From: Jejubacter calystegiae | GTDB lineage: Bacteria > Pseudomonadota > Gammaproteobacteria > Enterobacterales > Enterobacteriaceae | DNA length: 64,000 bases | Reading direction: 5' to 3' | Assembly (NCBI RefSeq): GCF_005671395.1 | Contig: NZ_CP040428.1 | Location: 4,278,001-4,342,000 of the forward strand | Shown here: piece after piece, positions 33,960 to 41,666 of the stretch | Layout of the letters: every line of letters begins with the position of its first letter | Position numbering within the stretch: the first letter of the stretch is position 1 | Position numbers and translations under genes: made by a program | The notes under the pieces: model-generated | Database searches by the model: none | Seen by the model: only the letters and a program-made list of their open reading frames with translations | Told to the model about the DNA's origin: nothing

Positions 33960-34129
33960 GCAGCACCTCCCGGCTTGTTCATGTTGTTCCGGTTTACCAA
34001 CTCTCTGATCCGCTCGTTGTTGCCGTCAATGATTGCTGAATAGCGCTGATTGGCTTCCTGGAGGCGTTCTATCTCCGCAATATCCTTTTCACGCTGCGCC
34101 CGTCGACTTTCTATGCTCGTTACGCTCAT
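33956..34129 (-). CDS. Small nin-region protein
   Basis: 57 residues from the ATG at 34129 (GGAGGCGGT upstream): MSVTSIESRRAQREKDIAEI, then a helical part ending NMNKPGGAA. It overlaps ninH upstream and Q downstream by four bases each, so it is translationally coupled. Charged coiled-coil. Function unknown. Confidence 0.6.
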   Translation of the reverse strand: MSVTSIESRRAQREKDIAEIERLQEANQRYSAIIDGNNERIRELVNRNNMNKPGGAA

Positions 34130-34332
34130 ACCGCCTCCGATTCATGTCGATGCTTACCGCGCTTGCCGAATACCGCCATCAGCCGACCATTTACCACCGC
34201 ATGGCTCTGGGCCTCTCTGTCTCTCGCGTATTTGCTGACTGTGTGTCTGTCACATCCCAGACGCTCAGCAACTGCTTTCACGCTACCCCGTGATGATTCG
34301 AGCAACTCAGGGATTGTGATGAAGTGCCTCAT
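34126..34332 (-). CDS. ninH: NinH-like DNA-binding protein
   Basis: 68 residues, the length of lambda NinH. Helix-turn-helix GSVKAVAERLGCDRHTVSKY, and the following VVNGRLMAVFG aligns with lambda NinH (IVNDVLMV). Part of the ATGA-linked nin cluster. The lambda protein is thought to bind DNA like Fis; exact role unknown. Confidence 0.75.
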   Translation of the reverse strand: MRHFITIPELLESSRGSVKAVAERLGCDRHTVSKYARDREAQSHAVVNGRLMAVFGKRGKHRHESEAV

Positions 34333-34691
34333 GCCGCCTCCAGTTCAGTGATTTTTATTCCAACCCTGCCACCAGGCACTTTTTCTCCACGAATTACGCG
34401 AATGTCATCAAACTGTTCGTCATCCTCCGCAAACCCGGCGTGGACGAGAGAATCCAGGAGGCTCTTGAGAATGTTGTCGATATCTCGGCGTCTGTTATCT
34501 GGAGCGTTTGCGATGATTTTTATTCGGAGGCGGGAGTTGGTGTATATGTCAAGGTCTTGGTCAAAAATTATTTGCTGCACTATTTTTCTGTATTCTTGCC
34601 CTTTTTTGCTGATGAAATATTGCGGTCCTTTCCGTCTCCAGTAGTTATTAACAGACGGCGGGTACGGTAGAACAAACTGATATTCATTCAT
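34329..34691 (-). CDS. rusA: Holliday junction resolvase RusA
   Basis: 120 residues, normal for RusA. YPPSVNNYWRR near the N-terminus and catalytic aspartates Asp70 and Asp72 (RRRDIDN) and Asp91 (FAEDDEQFDDI). It cuts four-way junctions in phage recombination. Co-translated with its neighbours. Confidence 0.92.
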   Translation of the reverse strand: MNEYQFVLPYPPSVNNYWRRKGPQYFISKKGQEYRKIVQQIIFDQDLDIYTNSRLRIKIIANAPDNRRRDIDNILKSLLDSLVHAGFAEDDEQFDDIRVIRGEKVPGGRVGIKITELEAA

Positions 34692-34981
34692 GTCTTTATC
34701 AGCCCCTCCTTAATCCAGATGGCCTGCGTCCTGAGCACACCCTCAGCATGCATCAGCCTCAATTCATCATGAGTGAACGGCGTCTTTATCCGGCCATCTA
34801 CAGCATCGTGACAGCAGTTACACCCGATGGCGCCCTGAGTGTCGTCCGGCTTGCATCCAACACCACAGGTTCCAGACATCCGGTAGTGAGTCAGTACAGA
34901 TGTTTCAGGGTTTCCGTTGCACACTCCGGGTATTCGAATCTGGCATTCTCTACCCCTGGCTGCTTTGCGAAGATTTGCCAT
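34688..34981 (-). CDS. DUF1364 nuclease-like protein
   Basis: 97 residues from MANLRKAARGRECQIRIPGV. Conserved Cys and His (CNGNPETSVLTHYRMSGTCG ... CNCCHDAVDGR) of DUF1364, an HNH-like zinc fold common between ninF and rusA in lambdoid phages. Likely a recombination-associated nuclease. Upstream start codons lack a ribosome-binding site. Confidence 0.75.
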   Translation of the reverse strand: MANLRKAARGRECQIRIPGVCNGNPETSVLTHYRMSGTCGVGCKPDDTQGAIGCNCCHDAVDGRIKTPFTHDELRLMHAEGVLRTQAIWIKEGLIKT

Positions 34982-35132
34982 CCTCCACCTCCACCATCGC
35001 AAAATTCGGGTCGCACATCTCAGACTCGCAGAATCCACAGCAATACGTTTCATCTGCCCTCAATTCGTCATCGCATACAACGCATCTGACGCTGTTACGC
35101 TCGTATTGTTGAGCCTGTTCATGGGTTAGCAT
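34950..35132 (-). CDS. ninF: NinF-like zinc-ribbon protein
   Basis: 60 residues from the ATG at 35132, which has AGGAGG seven bases upstream. Two CxxC pairs (CVVCDDEL and CCGFCESE) followed by DPNFAMVEVEDG align with lambda NinF (CANCGQKL ... CEHCCAELMSDPNSSMHEEEDDG). Small zinc-binding nin protein of unknown role. Confidence 0.7.
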   Translation of the reverse strand: MLTHEQAQQYERNSVRCVVCDDELRADETYCCGFCESEMCDPNFAMVEVEDGKSSQSSQG

Positions 35133-35308
35133 CTCTGCCTCCTGGTTCTCATCCTGTCCCATTTCGCACGCAGCAGGCCGTAGACGTAATCGAACGTCTG
35201 GACTTCGCTGGCGGTTGGAATTGGTTTGGGTTTATTGCGGGAGAGTTTGGTGGGTCGGAATATCGTGTTGTCTATGGCTATCTGGGCTGGGCTTCGCCGC
35301 CGCTTCAT
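35126..35308 (-). CDS. ninE: NinE
   Basis: 60 residues, same length as lambda NinE. The sequence FRPTKLSRNKPKPIPTASEV aligns with [20 protein letters not shown] of lambda NinE. Starts by ATGA overlap with ninB. Basic protein; function unknown in lambda. Confidence 0.8.
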   Translation of the reverse strand: MKRRRSPAQIAIDNTIFRPTKLSRNKPKPIPTASEVQTFDYVYGLLRAKWDRMRTRRQRC

Positions 35309-35748
35309 GCGTTTTGCCTCCGTTGCAGTTCTCGATACTCGCAATTCTCTGGAATGGTCAGTTCTATCCCCATCGAGAAACACCATTCTTCAACCTGTTG
35401 CAGGTAGTAGTGCATGTCTCCGGTGTCCAGTTCTGACGTCTTCTTCAATTCCCATCTGGTTTCAACCTCCCCGGTTTTCAGGTCGGTGTCTTCGACCTCG
35501 CGATATCCGAGGAACGTCTTTTTCAGGTTCCGTTTAACCCACTCCGGAGTACAGTAGTCTCTGCCGGTGGCAACCAGTTGCTTGCTGATTTCGGCATACC
35601 ACATGTGACTGAGTGAGTTTTGAGGGATTGAGCGTTTGGCGCGGTACTCTGACATTTCGATACGCCAGCGCTTACCAGTAGATATTTTCTCTTTGAGGAC
35701 TGACCAGAATTGCGATTTATTCGTTTCGTGCAGAATGAACTCCTGCAT
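35305..35748 (-). CDS. ninB: NinB recombination protein
   Basis: 147 residues (lambda NinB 146). W-rich core RWRIEMSEYRAKRSIPQNSL followed by HMWYAEISKQL is typical of NinB/Orf, a single-strand DNA-binding mediator that can replace RecFOR. Upstream of ninE with four-base overlap. Confidence 0.9.
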   Translation of the reverse strand: MQEFILHETNKSQFWSVLKEKISTGKRWRIEMSEYRAKRSIPQNSLSHMWYAEISKQLVATGRDYCTPEWVKRNLKKTFLGYREVEDTDLKTGEVETRWELKKTSELDTGDMHYYLQQVEEWCFSMGIELTIPENCEYRELQRRQNA

Positions 35749-35758
35749 TGTTGCCTCC

Positions 35759-35953
35759 TCAGTGGATTTGCTCGCCCTCTGTCAACTTGAGGCGCATGGT
35801 TCCATCTTCCCACTCATGCAGGTATTCCGATTTTTTATGTACGTGCATATAACCACGCATGTAACTCAGACAATAATTCTCAGGGCTTTCACCACATTTC
35901 CGTAGCGCCTCAATGGCGTCACAAAATAATTTCTCTGCTTTGCTCTTTCTCAT
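35759..35953 (-). CDS. Hypothetical early protein
   Basis: 64 residues (MRKSKAEKLFCDAIEALRKC...). Ends ten bases before ninB. Mostly helical, His- and Tyr-rich centre (SYMRGYMHVHKKSEYLHEW). Function unknown; its packing in the operon supports expression. Confidence 0.5.
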   Translation of the reverse strand: MRKSKAEKLFCDAIEALRKCGESPENYCLSYMRGYMHVHKKSEYLHEWEDGTMRLKLTEGEQIH

Positions 35954-35955
35954 GA

Positions 35956-36162
35956 TTATTTATCCCTTAATCCGGTTCCTTCCCATAACTGTTTCTCAAT
36001 GACTTGAAGCGTGGTTAAAGCGTTATATGATGCGTCTTTGGAATGCTCGGTTCCGTCATCGACGATTGCTAACAACTGCTGCTTCATGTTGACGGCGTTA
36101 ACCAGGGCGTCGCATATCAGTCGATACTGTCGGCGGGATAGTGTGATTGTTCGTTGCGCCAT
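35956..36162 (-). CDS. Hypothetical early protein
   Basis: 68 residues from the ATG at 36162 (AAGGAGTGAGTGAT upstream). MAQRTITLSRRQYRLICDAL... helical protein. Same operon as nin genes. No known domain. Confidence 0.5.
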   Translation of the reverse strand: MAQRTITLSRRQYRLICDALVNAVNMKQQLLAIVDDGTEHSKDASYNALTTLQVIEKQLWEGTGLRDK

Positions 36163-36163
36163 A

Positions 36164-36295
36164 TCACTCACTCCTTACCTTTAGTCCGGCTGCGCGAATT
36201 ACCTTTTCGCATTCTTCAATGCCAGTATTTCGCCCCATGTCCCAGTCGCACAGGTCAGGGATGTTTTCGTCCTCGATAATCCCCTTCTCAGGCAT
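36164..36295 (-). CDS. Small early protein
   Basis: 43 residues from an ATG at 36295 that overlaps the upstream stop by eight bases (ATGCCTGA). It ends WDMGRNTGIEECEKVIRAAG, a C-terminal motif seen in many nin-region proteins. Longer upstream frame is not supported by a ribosome-binding site. Function unknown. Confidence 0.5.
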   Translation of the reverse strand: MPEKGIIEDENIPDLCDWDMGRNTGIEECEKVIRAAGLKVRSE

Positions 36296-36494
36296 AACTA
36301 TCTCTATAGACTCCCTGCTCGCCTGCCACATTATCCTCGTAAGTTGGCTGCTTCCATCCGCAATGGCAGTCCTGAAGCTCTCCGCTACCACCCTCCAGGT
36401 ATTCACCACATTCCGGGCAGTAAAGCAGCGGCATGCCGTATGTCTCCAGCAGGTGACGCACGCGTCGAACACGATCTAAGGTTATGATTGCCAT
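36288..36494 (-). CDS. Zinc-ribbon early protein
   Basis: 68 residues from the ATG at 36494 (GGAGG seven bases upstream). Contains a likely zinc site CPECGEYLEGGSGELQDCHC. It starts with one-base overlap of the upstream stop (TGATG). Small nucleic-acid-binding protein is plausible; function unknown. Confidence 0.55.
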   Translation of the reverse strand: MAIITLDRVRRVRHLLETYGMPLLYCPECGEYLEGGSGELQDCHCGWKQPTYEDNVAGEQGVYRDSYA

Positions 36495-36829
36495 CACTTA
36501 GCCTCCACCTTGATGCCTACGGCGGTAAGTGTTTGTTCGACTTGTTCCTGATAACCCTGACCGCCAGCACTAACAGATTCATGGTGACGGTGTTGCACAG
36601 CATCTTTTCCACTTTCCCCTCCATTAACCGTGTCAATAATCTGGTTCATCCTGTATTGCATATCCCGATTGATAATCTTTTGTAGAACCCTGTCTCTGGG
36701 GTAATGTGGTTCTTTTGGGCGATGCTTGAATTTCTCGCGCATTGGCAGTGAAGATGACCTGTAATATTTTTTAAATCTTGCGCGGCTTTCAGCAACGTCT
36801 GACTTAAATAGTTCTCTGTGCGTTGACAT
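36494..36829 (-). CDS. Hypothetical early protein
   Basis: 111 residues from the ATG at 36829 with GGAGGGG upstream. Basic N-terminal half (ARFKKYYRSSSLPMREKFKH) and C-terminus EQTLTAVGIKVEAK, related to the ends of neighbouring early genes. No enzymatic motif. Confidence 0.5.
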   Translation of the reverse strand: MSTHRELFKSDVAESRARFKKYYRSSSLPMREKFKHRPKEPHYPRDRVLQKIINRDMQYRMNQIIDTVNGGESGKDAVQHRHHESVSAGGQGYQEQVEQTLTAVGIKVEAK

Positions 36830-36867
36830 ATTCCCCTCCATTAAAAAGGCCCGCTTTTGCGAGCCTG

Positions 36868-37173
36868 TTAAGGTGTGCTCCAGTTATCTTCAATTGCCAC
36901 TCCGAGCCTGTGAAGCCAGTCGGCAAGTTTCAGCATTGACTCCCGCTCGCTTAAACCAGATGGAAAATCATCGAGCGCTACTGAAATATCAATATGGCCG
37001 TAACCGTCTCGGGATATTGTCAGGTATTGCTCCAGGGTAGTTCTTTGCGCTGAACTGTGATGGCTCAGCAGGTATTTTGTTGTTTCCGTCCGCTCTTTCG
37101 GGTCGTGCGTATATTCTGTAACAACCATCTTGCTGCGCCGGTTATCGGCAATGAGCCTACGGATGAAACTCAT
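36868..37173 (-). CDS. Hypothetical early protein
   Basis: 101 residues (MSFIRRLIADNRRSKMVVTE...). Overlaps the wHTH gene by four bases. No recognised fold; a pair of possible beta strands with LTISRDGYGHIDISVALD. Part of the replication/nin operon. Confidence 0.5.
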   Translation of the reverse strand: MSFIRRLIADNRRSKMVVTEYTHDPKERTETTKYLLSHHSSAQRTTLEQYLTISRDGYGHIDISVALDDFPSGLSERESMLKLADWLHRLGVAIEDNWSTP

Positions 37174-37478
37174 ACAGCACTCCTTGCTGCTGCCAGACAG
37201 CGGTTAAACAGCGCGGTTAGCTCGTTAGTGCATCCGAATTTCATTGGTTTATTCAGAACTGTTCCGGTAGTTGCGCCATGCTGAATAGCCACGGCTCGGC
37301 TCTCGAAATAGATAAACCGCCCGCCCGTTCTGGTGCGCCAGAGATATCCTCGCTCCGCCAGCCTGCTCAATGACGATGTAAGAGACGACCTGCTGATTCT
37401 GGTATGTCTCTGCAATTCGGCCAGGCCGCTTCCGGGATTCTCGGTGATGAATTTGATGATGGTTTCGTAGTTGTTCAT
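37170..37478 (-). CDS. Winged-helix DNA-binding protein
   Basis: 102 residues. Residues 1-60 form a winged helix (GLAELQRHTRISRSSLTSSL then SRLAERGYLWRTRTGGRFIY). Overlaps both neighbours by four bases. Could be a replication or transcription accessory protein; it stands where lambda has ren-type genes after P, but no relationship is claimed. Confidence 0.6.
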   Translation of the reverse strand: MNNYETIIKFITENPGSGLAELQRHTRISRSSLTSSLSRLAERGYLWRTRTGGRFIYFESRAVAIQHGATTGTVLNKPMKFGCTNELTALFNRCLAAARSAV

Positions 37479-37693
37479 GAGCGGTCCTCCAGAACGCCAT
37501 TCAGTACGCCGATGGTGTACAGCAGCCAGACAAACGATATGCCCAGGGGTTTGATGCGCTCGTAGTGCTTGAGCAGAATCGGGCGGCTCAGTTTGTCTTT
37601 GTTGACGCTGGTATTATCGGCAAAAGCCTTCTTCACCTCGTTCAGTGCTTCCCTTGCACAGCAGCGCAGGGCATTTCTCATTTCCGGTGTCAT
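37475..37693 (-). CDS. Hypothetical protein after DnaC-like loader
   Basis: 72 residues (MTPEMRNALRCCAREALNEV...). Coupled by four-base overlap to the loader gene upstream. C-terminal hydrophobic patch (LGISFVWLLYTIGVLNG) suggests possible membrane contact. Function unknown. Confidence 0.5.
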   Translation of the reverse strand: MTPEMRNALRCCAREALNEVKKAFADNTSVNKDKLSRPILLKHYERIKPLGISFVWLLYTIGVLNGVLEDRS

Positions 37694-38538
37694 GCTCTGT
37701 TCCCCCTGTAGCTATCCCACGTGAATGCCAGCGTGCATCCGCCTCCGTCGTTCATGCGGTCTATCACCCGCTCACCGATGAACGCGGATAGCTCCTCTTT
37801 GCTCTGGTTGCTAATCAGAATCGTGGGGCGCATGCGTTCGTAACGGGTGTTGATGATTTCGAACATGATTAGCTTCTCAGCTTCGCTACCGAACTGGACG
37901 CCGACTTCATCGATAATCAGCAGGTCTGGCCGGGTGAACTGGCGGATAACATCGTCTTCGGAGCGAGTTGCGCTTTTCGACCAGGTTGCCTTGTACTCGC
38001 GGGCAATTTTCAGGGCAGTAGTGAATACCGCCGTGCTCTGGTGCTTCTCGATGACGTGCTGTGCAATAGCCAACGCCAGGTGATTCTTGCCAGTACCAGG
38101 CTTACCACACATAACCAGTCCGCCGCCGCGCTTGAGGCGATCAGGCCACTTTGAGGCGTATGCCTGACACACCCTGAGTGCCTTTTTCGCGTCATCACAA
38201 CCAGGAACGTAGTTATCCAGAGTGCAATCAGCGAATCGCTCAGGAACGCGAAAATCCAACTTCAGGCGCTCGATAGTTCGGCGTCGTGCTTCAGCGTCAA
38301 TCTGCTCCCGCTCTCTGTGTAGTTCGTCCAGTTGCTCTCTCAGGCAGCCAGGGCATTCCGTATGGTTTGGAGGAATCTTGATCATCCCGGTAATCGTCCT
38401 AACTCGCTGCTCGTACTCACCGTGCGACTCACAGTGAGCAGCTACGATTTCAACTGTGCTGTGCGGGATATCCGCAGGCGGCTTGCTCAGTTCGGAGAGT
38501 TTTCTCTCCACGTTGGAAATTTTCTCGTTGATGTCCAT
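37690..38538 (-). CDS. DnaC-like helicase loader
   Basis: 282 residues from the ATG at 38538 (GGAG upstream). Cys motif CPGC (residues 70s) as in DnaC-type loaders, Walker A GKPGTGKNHLALA, Walker B LLIIDEVG, and a C-terminal AAA+ module with arginine finger region (RYERMRPTILISNQS). It replaces lambda P and should load the host DnaB helicase at the phage origin. Confidence 0.9.
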   Translation of the reverse strand: MDINEKISNVERKLSELSKPPADIPHSTVEIVAAHCESHGEYEQRVRTITGMIKIPPNHTECPGCLREQLDELHREREQIDAEARRRTIERLKLDFRVPERFADCTLDNYVPGCDDAKKALRVCQAYASKWPDRLKRGGGLVMCGKPGTGKNHLALAIAQHVIEKHQSTAVFTTALKIAREYKATWSKSATRSEDDVIRQFTRPDLLIIDEVGVQFGSEAEKLIMFEIINTRYERMRPTILISNQSKEELSAFIGERVIDRMNDGGGCTLAFTWDSYRGNRA

Positions 38539-38540
38539 GG

Positions 38541-39413
38541 TCACTCCGTCGCCCAGGATGGCATTTCAGTCTGGCCGTAGTCTTTAGTGGCAAAGCTCTC
38601 GTTAACGGCCCGCTTTGCAGGGGCTCGGTATGCGTTTTTATTCTGGTAGTTCAGCTTGGCGCTGGCAGTGTTGAACCAGCTTTTAGGTTTCTCGCGGGTG
38701 AACTCCATGTCCAGTCGGGTAAGCTCAGCAACGAGATCGATATTTGAAAACAGAGCTTTCCAGGAGTCGAAGTCCTTTTGGTTTAGTCTCACCACATTCC
38801 CTTCGAATGCATATCGGCTAGCCATCTGATGAATTGTTGCCCCTGACTCATCGGAACAAGTCGCGTCAGCGGCTTGGGTGTTAACAGAGGGAATCAGGTT
38901 AAGGGAATCAGGAATCAGGTTAAGGGAATCAGCAGGATTTAAATTGTTCTCTACTGGTTCTTGCACTGTACTTGCATGGTGCTTTTCTGGTGTCTCATTG
39001 TTTTCAATGACTTGAGGTGATTTTGCATCCTTCTTATCTTCCTCTTTATCGTCCTTGCACTGTTCTTGTCCGGTGCTGTCATTGTTCTCTACTGGTTCTG
39101 GTATCTCACTTGCAGCTTCTTTGCAGTGAGGATTCTGGTGCTTCTTCCAGTTTGAGATTTGGATAAATCCATCTCCATTAACCTGGTAACGGTTGATGAA
39201 TTTACGCTGATATAACTGCTGAAGGAGTTCATCGCAGTCAACGTTGTCGAACGGTAGGACAAGCGCTTTAACCTTTTTTGGGCGATCATCCAATCGCCCT
39301 TCTTTGTCAGCAATAGTCCACAACCCGGCAAAAAGAAGGCGGGCATATGGAGAACACTCGGCTAATTCATCATTAGTGAAAAAGCCAGGTTTTATGTTTC
39401 TTGAGCGAGCCAT
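38541..39413 (-). CDS. Replication initiator / DnaT-like protein (O analogue)
   Basis: 290 residues. The N-terminal 100 residues form a winged-helix-type replisome organiser (MARSRNIKPGFFTNDELAEC ... LYQRKFINRYQVNGDGFIQI). The middle is low-complexity with repeated peptides (EPVENN, SLNLIP) and the C-terminus resembles DnaT-like sequences (WFNTASAKLNYQNKNAYRAP). Paired with a DnaC-like loader, it is the O equivalent. DNA repeats within the middle may be the origin. Confidence 0.8.
   Translation of the reverse strand: MARSRNIKPGFFTNDELAECSPYARLLFAGLWTIADKEGRLDDRPKKVKALVLPFDNVDCDELLQQLYQRKFINRYQVNGDGFIQISNWKKHQNPHCKEAASEIPEPVENNDSTGQEQCKDDKEEDKKDAKSPQVIENNETPEKHHASTVQEPVENNLNPADSLNLIPDSLNLIPSVNTQAADATCSDESGATIHQMASRYAFEGNVVRLNQKDFDSWKALFSNIDLVAELTRLDMEFTREKPKSWFNTASAKLNYQNKNAYRAPAKRAVNESFATKDYGQTEMPSWATE
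38880..39105 (-). repeat. Direct repeats inside replication gene, candidate origin
   Basis: The minus strand has two copies of AACCAGTAGAGAACAAT (around 38,945 and 39,085), two copies of GATTCCCTTAACCTGATTCC-type sequence (around 38,890-38,930) and related ACAGTGCAAG copies. The region is AT-rich and in the middle of the initiator gene, as the lambda origin iterons are in O. Confidence 0.45.
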
Positions 39414-40150
39414 TAAAATCCTCCCGGCAGTCTTGGGCCATAAATGCCCGTTTGCATTGCTTTTTCGTGAAGCTCTTCAAGGTAGGCAAGGTTGCTCTGG
39501 TGAGATTCGGTCAGGATTCCTCTTGGGCCGCCGTCTTCGATAATTATCGAAATGCCATCCCTGGAGATTTCATCAAGACGCTCACATCCGAGCTCAAAAA
39601 TGAGCCTTAGTGCGTTTGTCTTGCACCCAACAGATGTTACGCAGAGCTCCTCAAACCATTCGTGAAGGTTCATTTGTATTGGTTTTGCTGCGCAGATAAT
39701 GGAGTAGTTATCTGCAACTTCTTCCAGTGTTGACTTGGATTCGCAAAGACAAAATGAGCGACATATCTCATCGACAACATCCAATGAGCAGCGAAAAAAC
39801 TCTCTCCCGCTATTAATCCGGTAATCGTTCAGCGCTGCATGTATGCGGGCCTCGTCGCCGCGAGGGTCATCAGAAAAGTAAGATGCCTCTACGAGAAATT
39901 TATCCGGAACGCCGGTTGCAGAAGATATCTCTTTGGCTCTCATTTCTGGCGAGGTGGTTGTCATGCCAACTTTCAACAGCCCAGGCATGCATGGGTTGGA
40001 CAATATGTACACCCAACCTTTTGTATTGATGCTTTCTTTAACTGGCCCGCTAATATCTATTGGCATGGAGTATTTTGATTCCAGCCTTCTTACTTCTTCC
40101 TTTATAAATTCATACCCGCATTCTTTTACAAGATCGTCATTTAAGGGCAT
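39413..40150 (-). CDS. GIY-YIG (T5orf172/MUG113-like) protein
   Basis: 245 residues from the ATG at 40150 (GAGGTAATT upstream). Residues 42-125 form a GIY-YIG-type module: GWVYILSNPCMPGLLKVGMT, then RAKEISSATGVPDKFLVEAS and DEARIHAALNDYRINSGREF, with the expected Arg and Glu. The C-terminal half is unique. It stands between cII and the replication gene, where lambda has nothing, and ends with TAATG overlap. Either a homing-like or a repair nuclease; role unknown. Confidence 0.7.
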   Translation of the reverse strand: MPLNDDLVKECGYEFIKEEVRRLESKYSMPIDISGPVKESINTKGWVYILSNPCMPGLLKVGMTTTSPEMRAKEISSATGVPDKFLVEASYFSDDPRGDEARIHAALNDYRINSGREFFRCSLDVVDEICRSFCLCESKSTLEEVADNYSIICAAKPIQMNLHEWFEELCVTSVGCKTNALRLIFELGCERLDEISRDGISIIIEDGGPRGILTESHQSNLAYLEELHEKAMQTGIYGPRLPGGF

Positions 40151-40170
40151 AATTACCTCTGTGAGTTGCT

Positions 40171-40470
40171 TTAAAACTCCATCGATATCTGGTCTAAATC
40201 CTCGGTCTTGCACACCGGGGATTTTTTCTTTCCGATAGCCTGATAGGCATCCTGAATAGCCCGTCCCAATGGACTGACCTCTACCGCCATCCTGGCGATG
40301 CAAAATACCGTTGCGATATCCCGCCAGTTCATCCTGCTTACCTTCGATTCATGCCACCCGGCCAGGTCGGCAAACTTCCGCCCGGTAAGCTGGGAGAGCA
40401 TGATTAGCAGGTCGGTTTCAGCGCGATCGATTTCACGCGCAGTTGGTTTGCTGTAGCTTGCGTTTTCCAT
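40171..40470 (-). CDS. cII: CII transcriptional activator
   Basis: 99 residues from the ATG at 40470 (lambda CII 97). Helix-turn-helix LTGRKFADLAGWHESKVSRM and the C-terminal tail DLDQISMEF, matching lambda QIQMEF. Activates PRE and PI, where TTGC-N6-TTGC sites are present in this window. Upstream codons in frame lack a good ribosome-binding site. Confidence 0.85.
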   Translation of the reverse strand: MENASYSKPTAREIDRAETDLLIMLSQLTGRKFADLAGWHESKVSRMNWRDIATVFCIARMAVEVSPLGRAIQDAYQAIGKKKSPVCKTEDLDQISMEF

Positions 40471-40480
40471 TTCGTAAAAT
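40448..40480 (+). promoter_or_regulatory. PRE promoter with CII site
   Basis: TTGCTGTAGCTTGC (40,448-40,461) is a TTGC-N6-TTGC CII site on the plus strand at the start of cII. The -10 TAAAAT (40,475-40,480) is 17 bases from the -35 hexamer between the repeats. It would transcribe cI through antisense cro. Confidence 0.75.
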
Positions 40481-40551
40481 TTCCATGTTGAATATGTGGT
40501 TATGTGACGCATACGGGTGTATGCACCATTGGTGTTTGTGGTAGGTATGGT

Positions 40552-40565
40552 TCGCTTTTCAGCGA
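40552..40565 (-). promoter_or_regulatory. nutR boxB hairpin
   Basis: TCGCT-GAAA-AGCGA: five base pairs with a GAAA loop, between cro and cII. It matches the boxB of nutL in form. A clear boxA is not seen. Confidence 0.6.
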
Positions 40566-40599
40566 CGTAGGACGAATGTCCGTTGTGAAGTGATGTTGC

Positions 40600-40803
40600 T
40601 TATGCTGCTGAGTCTCTGCGCACGCTTGGGAATGGCTTGATCTCTTCTGCTGATACAGAGCCATCAGCATGAACAATTACAGTGATATTCCGCTTGCTGA
40701 AAAGGGCCTTGTTTATTGCACTTTGATAAACACCAAGAGCCTTAGCTGTCTTGGTCTGGCCGAATCGCTTAGCGTAATCCTCAAGCTTAATTCGTTGAAC
40801 CAT
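40600..40803 (-). CDS. cro: Cro repressor
   Basis: 67 residues from the ATG at 40803 (lambda Cro 66), preceded by [29 protein letters not shown] and [13 protein letters not shown] are nearly identical to lambda Cro, including the recognition helix. It should bind the OR/OL operators described here, which are almost identical to lambda. Confidence 0.95.
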   Translation of the reverse strand: MVQRIKLEDYAKRFGQTKTAKALGVYQSAINKALFSKRNITVIVHADGSVSAEEIKPFPSVRRDSAA

Positions 40804-40828
40804 ATCGTTCTCCTTAGTCCATAAGTCA

Positions 40829-40857
40829 ATTATCACCGCCAGAGGTATTCATGTCAA
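40829..40857 (-). promoter_or_regulatory. PR promoter
   Basis: Minus strand TTGACA (40,857-40,852) and GATAAT (40,834-40,829) with 17-base spacing, overlapping OR1 and OR2 as in lambda. Drives cro, cII and the early right operon. Confidence 0.9.
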
Positions 40858-40895
40858 CACATGCGGTGTTAGTTAAATTATCCCTTCCGGTGTTA
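40831..40895. promoter_or_regulatory. Operators OR1, OR2, OR3
   Basis: OR1 TATCACCGCCAGAGGTA (40,831-40,847) is identical to lambda OR1. OR2 (40,855-40,871) and OR3 (40,879-40,895) are the reverse complements of TAACACCGCATGTGTTG and TAACACCGGAAGGGATA. All are 17 bases, seven bases apart. Confidence 0.92.
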
Positions 40896-40905
40896 AATTT
40901 AAGCC
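40870..40905 (+). promoter_or_regulatory. PRM promoter
   Basis: TAGTTA (40,870-40,875) and TTAAAT (40,893-40,898), spacing 17, the same layout as lambda PRM. The start would fall at the cI ATG, so the message is probably leaderless. Confidence 0.75.
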
Positions 40906-41634
40906 ATGAGCATGAAAAAGAAACCATTAACAGATGAGCAAAAAGAGGACGCAAGTCGCCTCAAGTCTCTTTATATGAGCAAAAAGTCATCTCTTGGGCT
41001 GTCTCAGGAGTCCATTGCTGATTCAATGGGGATCGGTCAGTCGGCTGTTGCCTCATTATTGAACGGAGTGAATGCCTTAAATCACAGCAACGCTGCCGCA
41101 TTTGCGAGGATTTTAGGGGTAAGCGTTTATGAATTCAGCCCATCCCTGGCAAGGGAAATAGAGGACATGTATAAATCAGTTTCCTCACCAACAGCCGAAG
41201 GGAAAAGGAAGGAATACGAATACCCTCTTTTAGCCTCAGTACAGGCTGGCGCGTTTGCCGATGTTGGTACATACACCGCGAAAGAGGCCCAGGCATGGAT
41301 ATCAACCACAAAAAAAGCCAGCGAACAGTCGTTCTGGCTTAGGGTTGTAGGTCATTCAATGACCGCCCCATCTGGAGTGAAGCCCAGCTTTCCGGAGGGA
41401 ATGCTGATACTTGTAGATCCGGCTGAAGATGTTAGGCCAGGCGATTTCTGTGTGGCGGGGATTTTTGGCGACACCGAAGTAACGTTTAAGAAGTTTGTCT
41501 GGGACGACGGCAAGGGATGGCTTGAGCCTCTTAACCCCGACAGATACCGCTACCAGCCCATAGAGTGCAACGAGAACTGTCACGTAATCGGAAGAGTGGT
41601 GAAGGCGCAGTGGCCTGATGAGACGTTTGGGTGA
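40906..41634 (+). CDS. cI: CI repressor
   Basis: 242 residues. The N-terminal HTH ([20 protein letters not shown]) and starting [20 protein letters not shown] are close to lambda CI. The C-terminal peptidase part has the self-cleavage bond Ala114-Gly115 (SVQAGAF), Ser151 (GHSMTAP) and Lys195 (VTFKKF), so it is RecA-inducible. No ribosome-binding site precedes the ATG, in line with leaderless PRM mRNA. Maintains lysogeny. Confidence 0.96.
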   Translation: MSMKKKPLTDEQKEDASRLKSLYMSKKSSLGLSQESIADSMGIGQSAVASLLNGVNALNHSNAAAFARILGVSVYEFSPSLAREIEDMYKSVSSPTAEGKRKEYEYPLLASVQAGAFADVGTYTAKEAQAWISTTKKASEQSFWLRVVGHSMTAPSGVKPSFPEGMLILVDPAEDVRPGDFCVAGIFGDTEVTFKKFVWDDGKGWLEPLNPDRYRYQPIECNENCHVIGRVVKAQWPDETFG

Positions 41635-41666
41635 TTATTTTATTTTTCACAGCAATAGGATGATTT

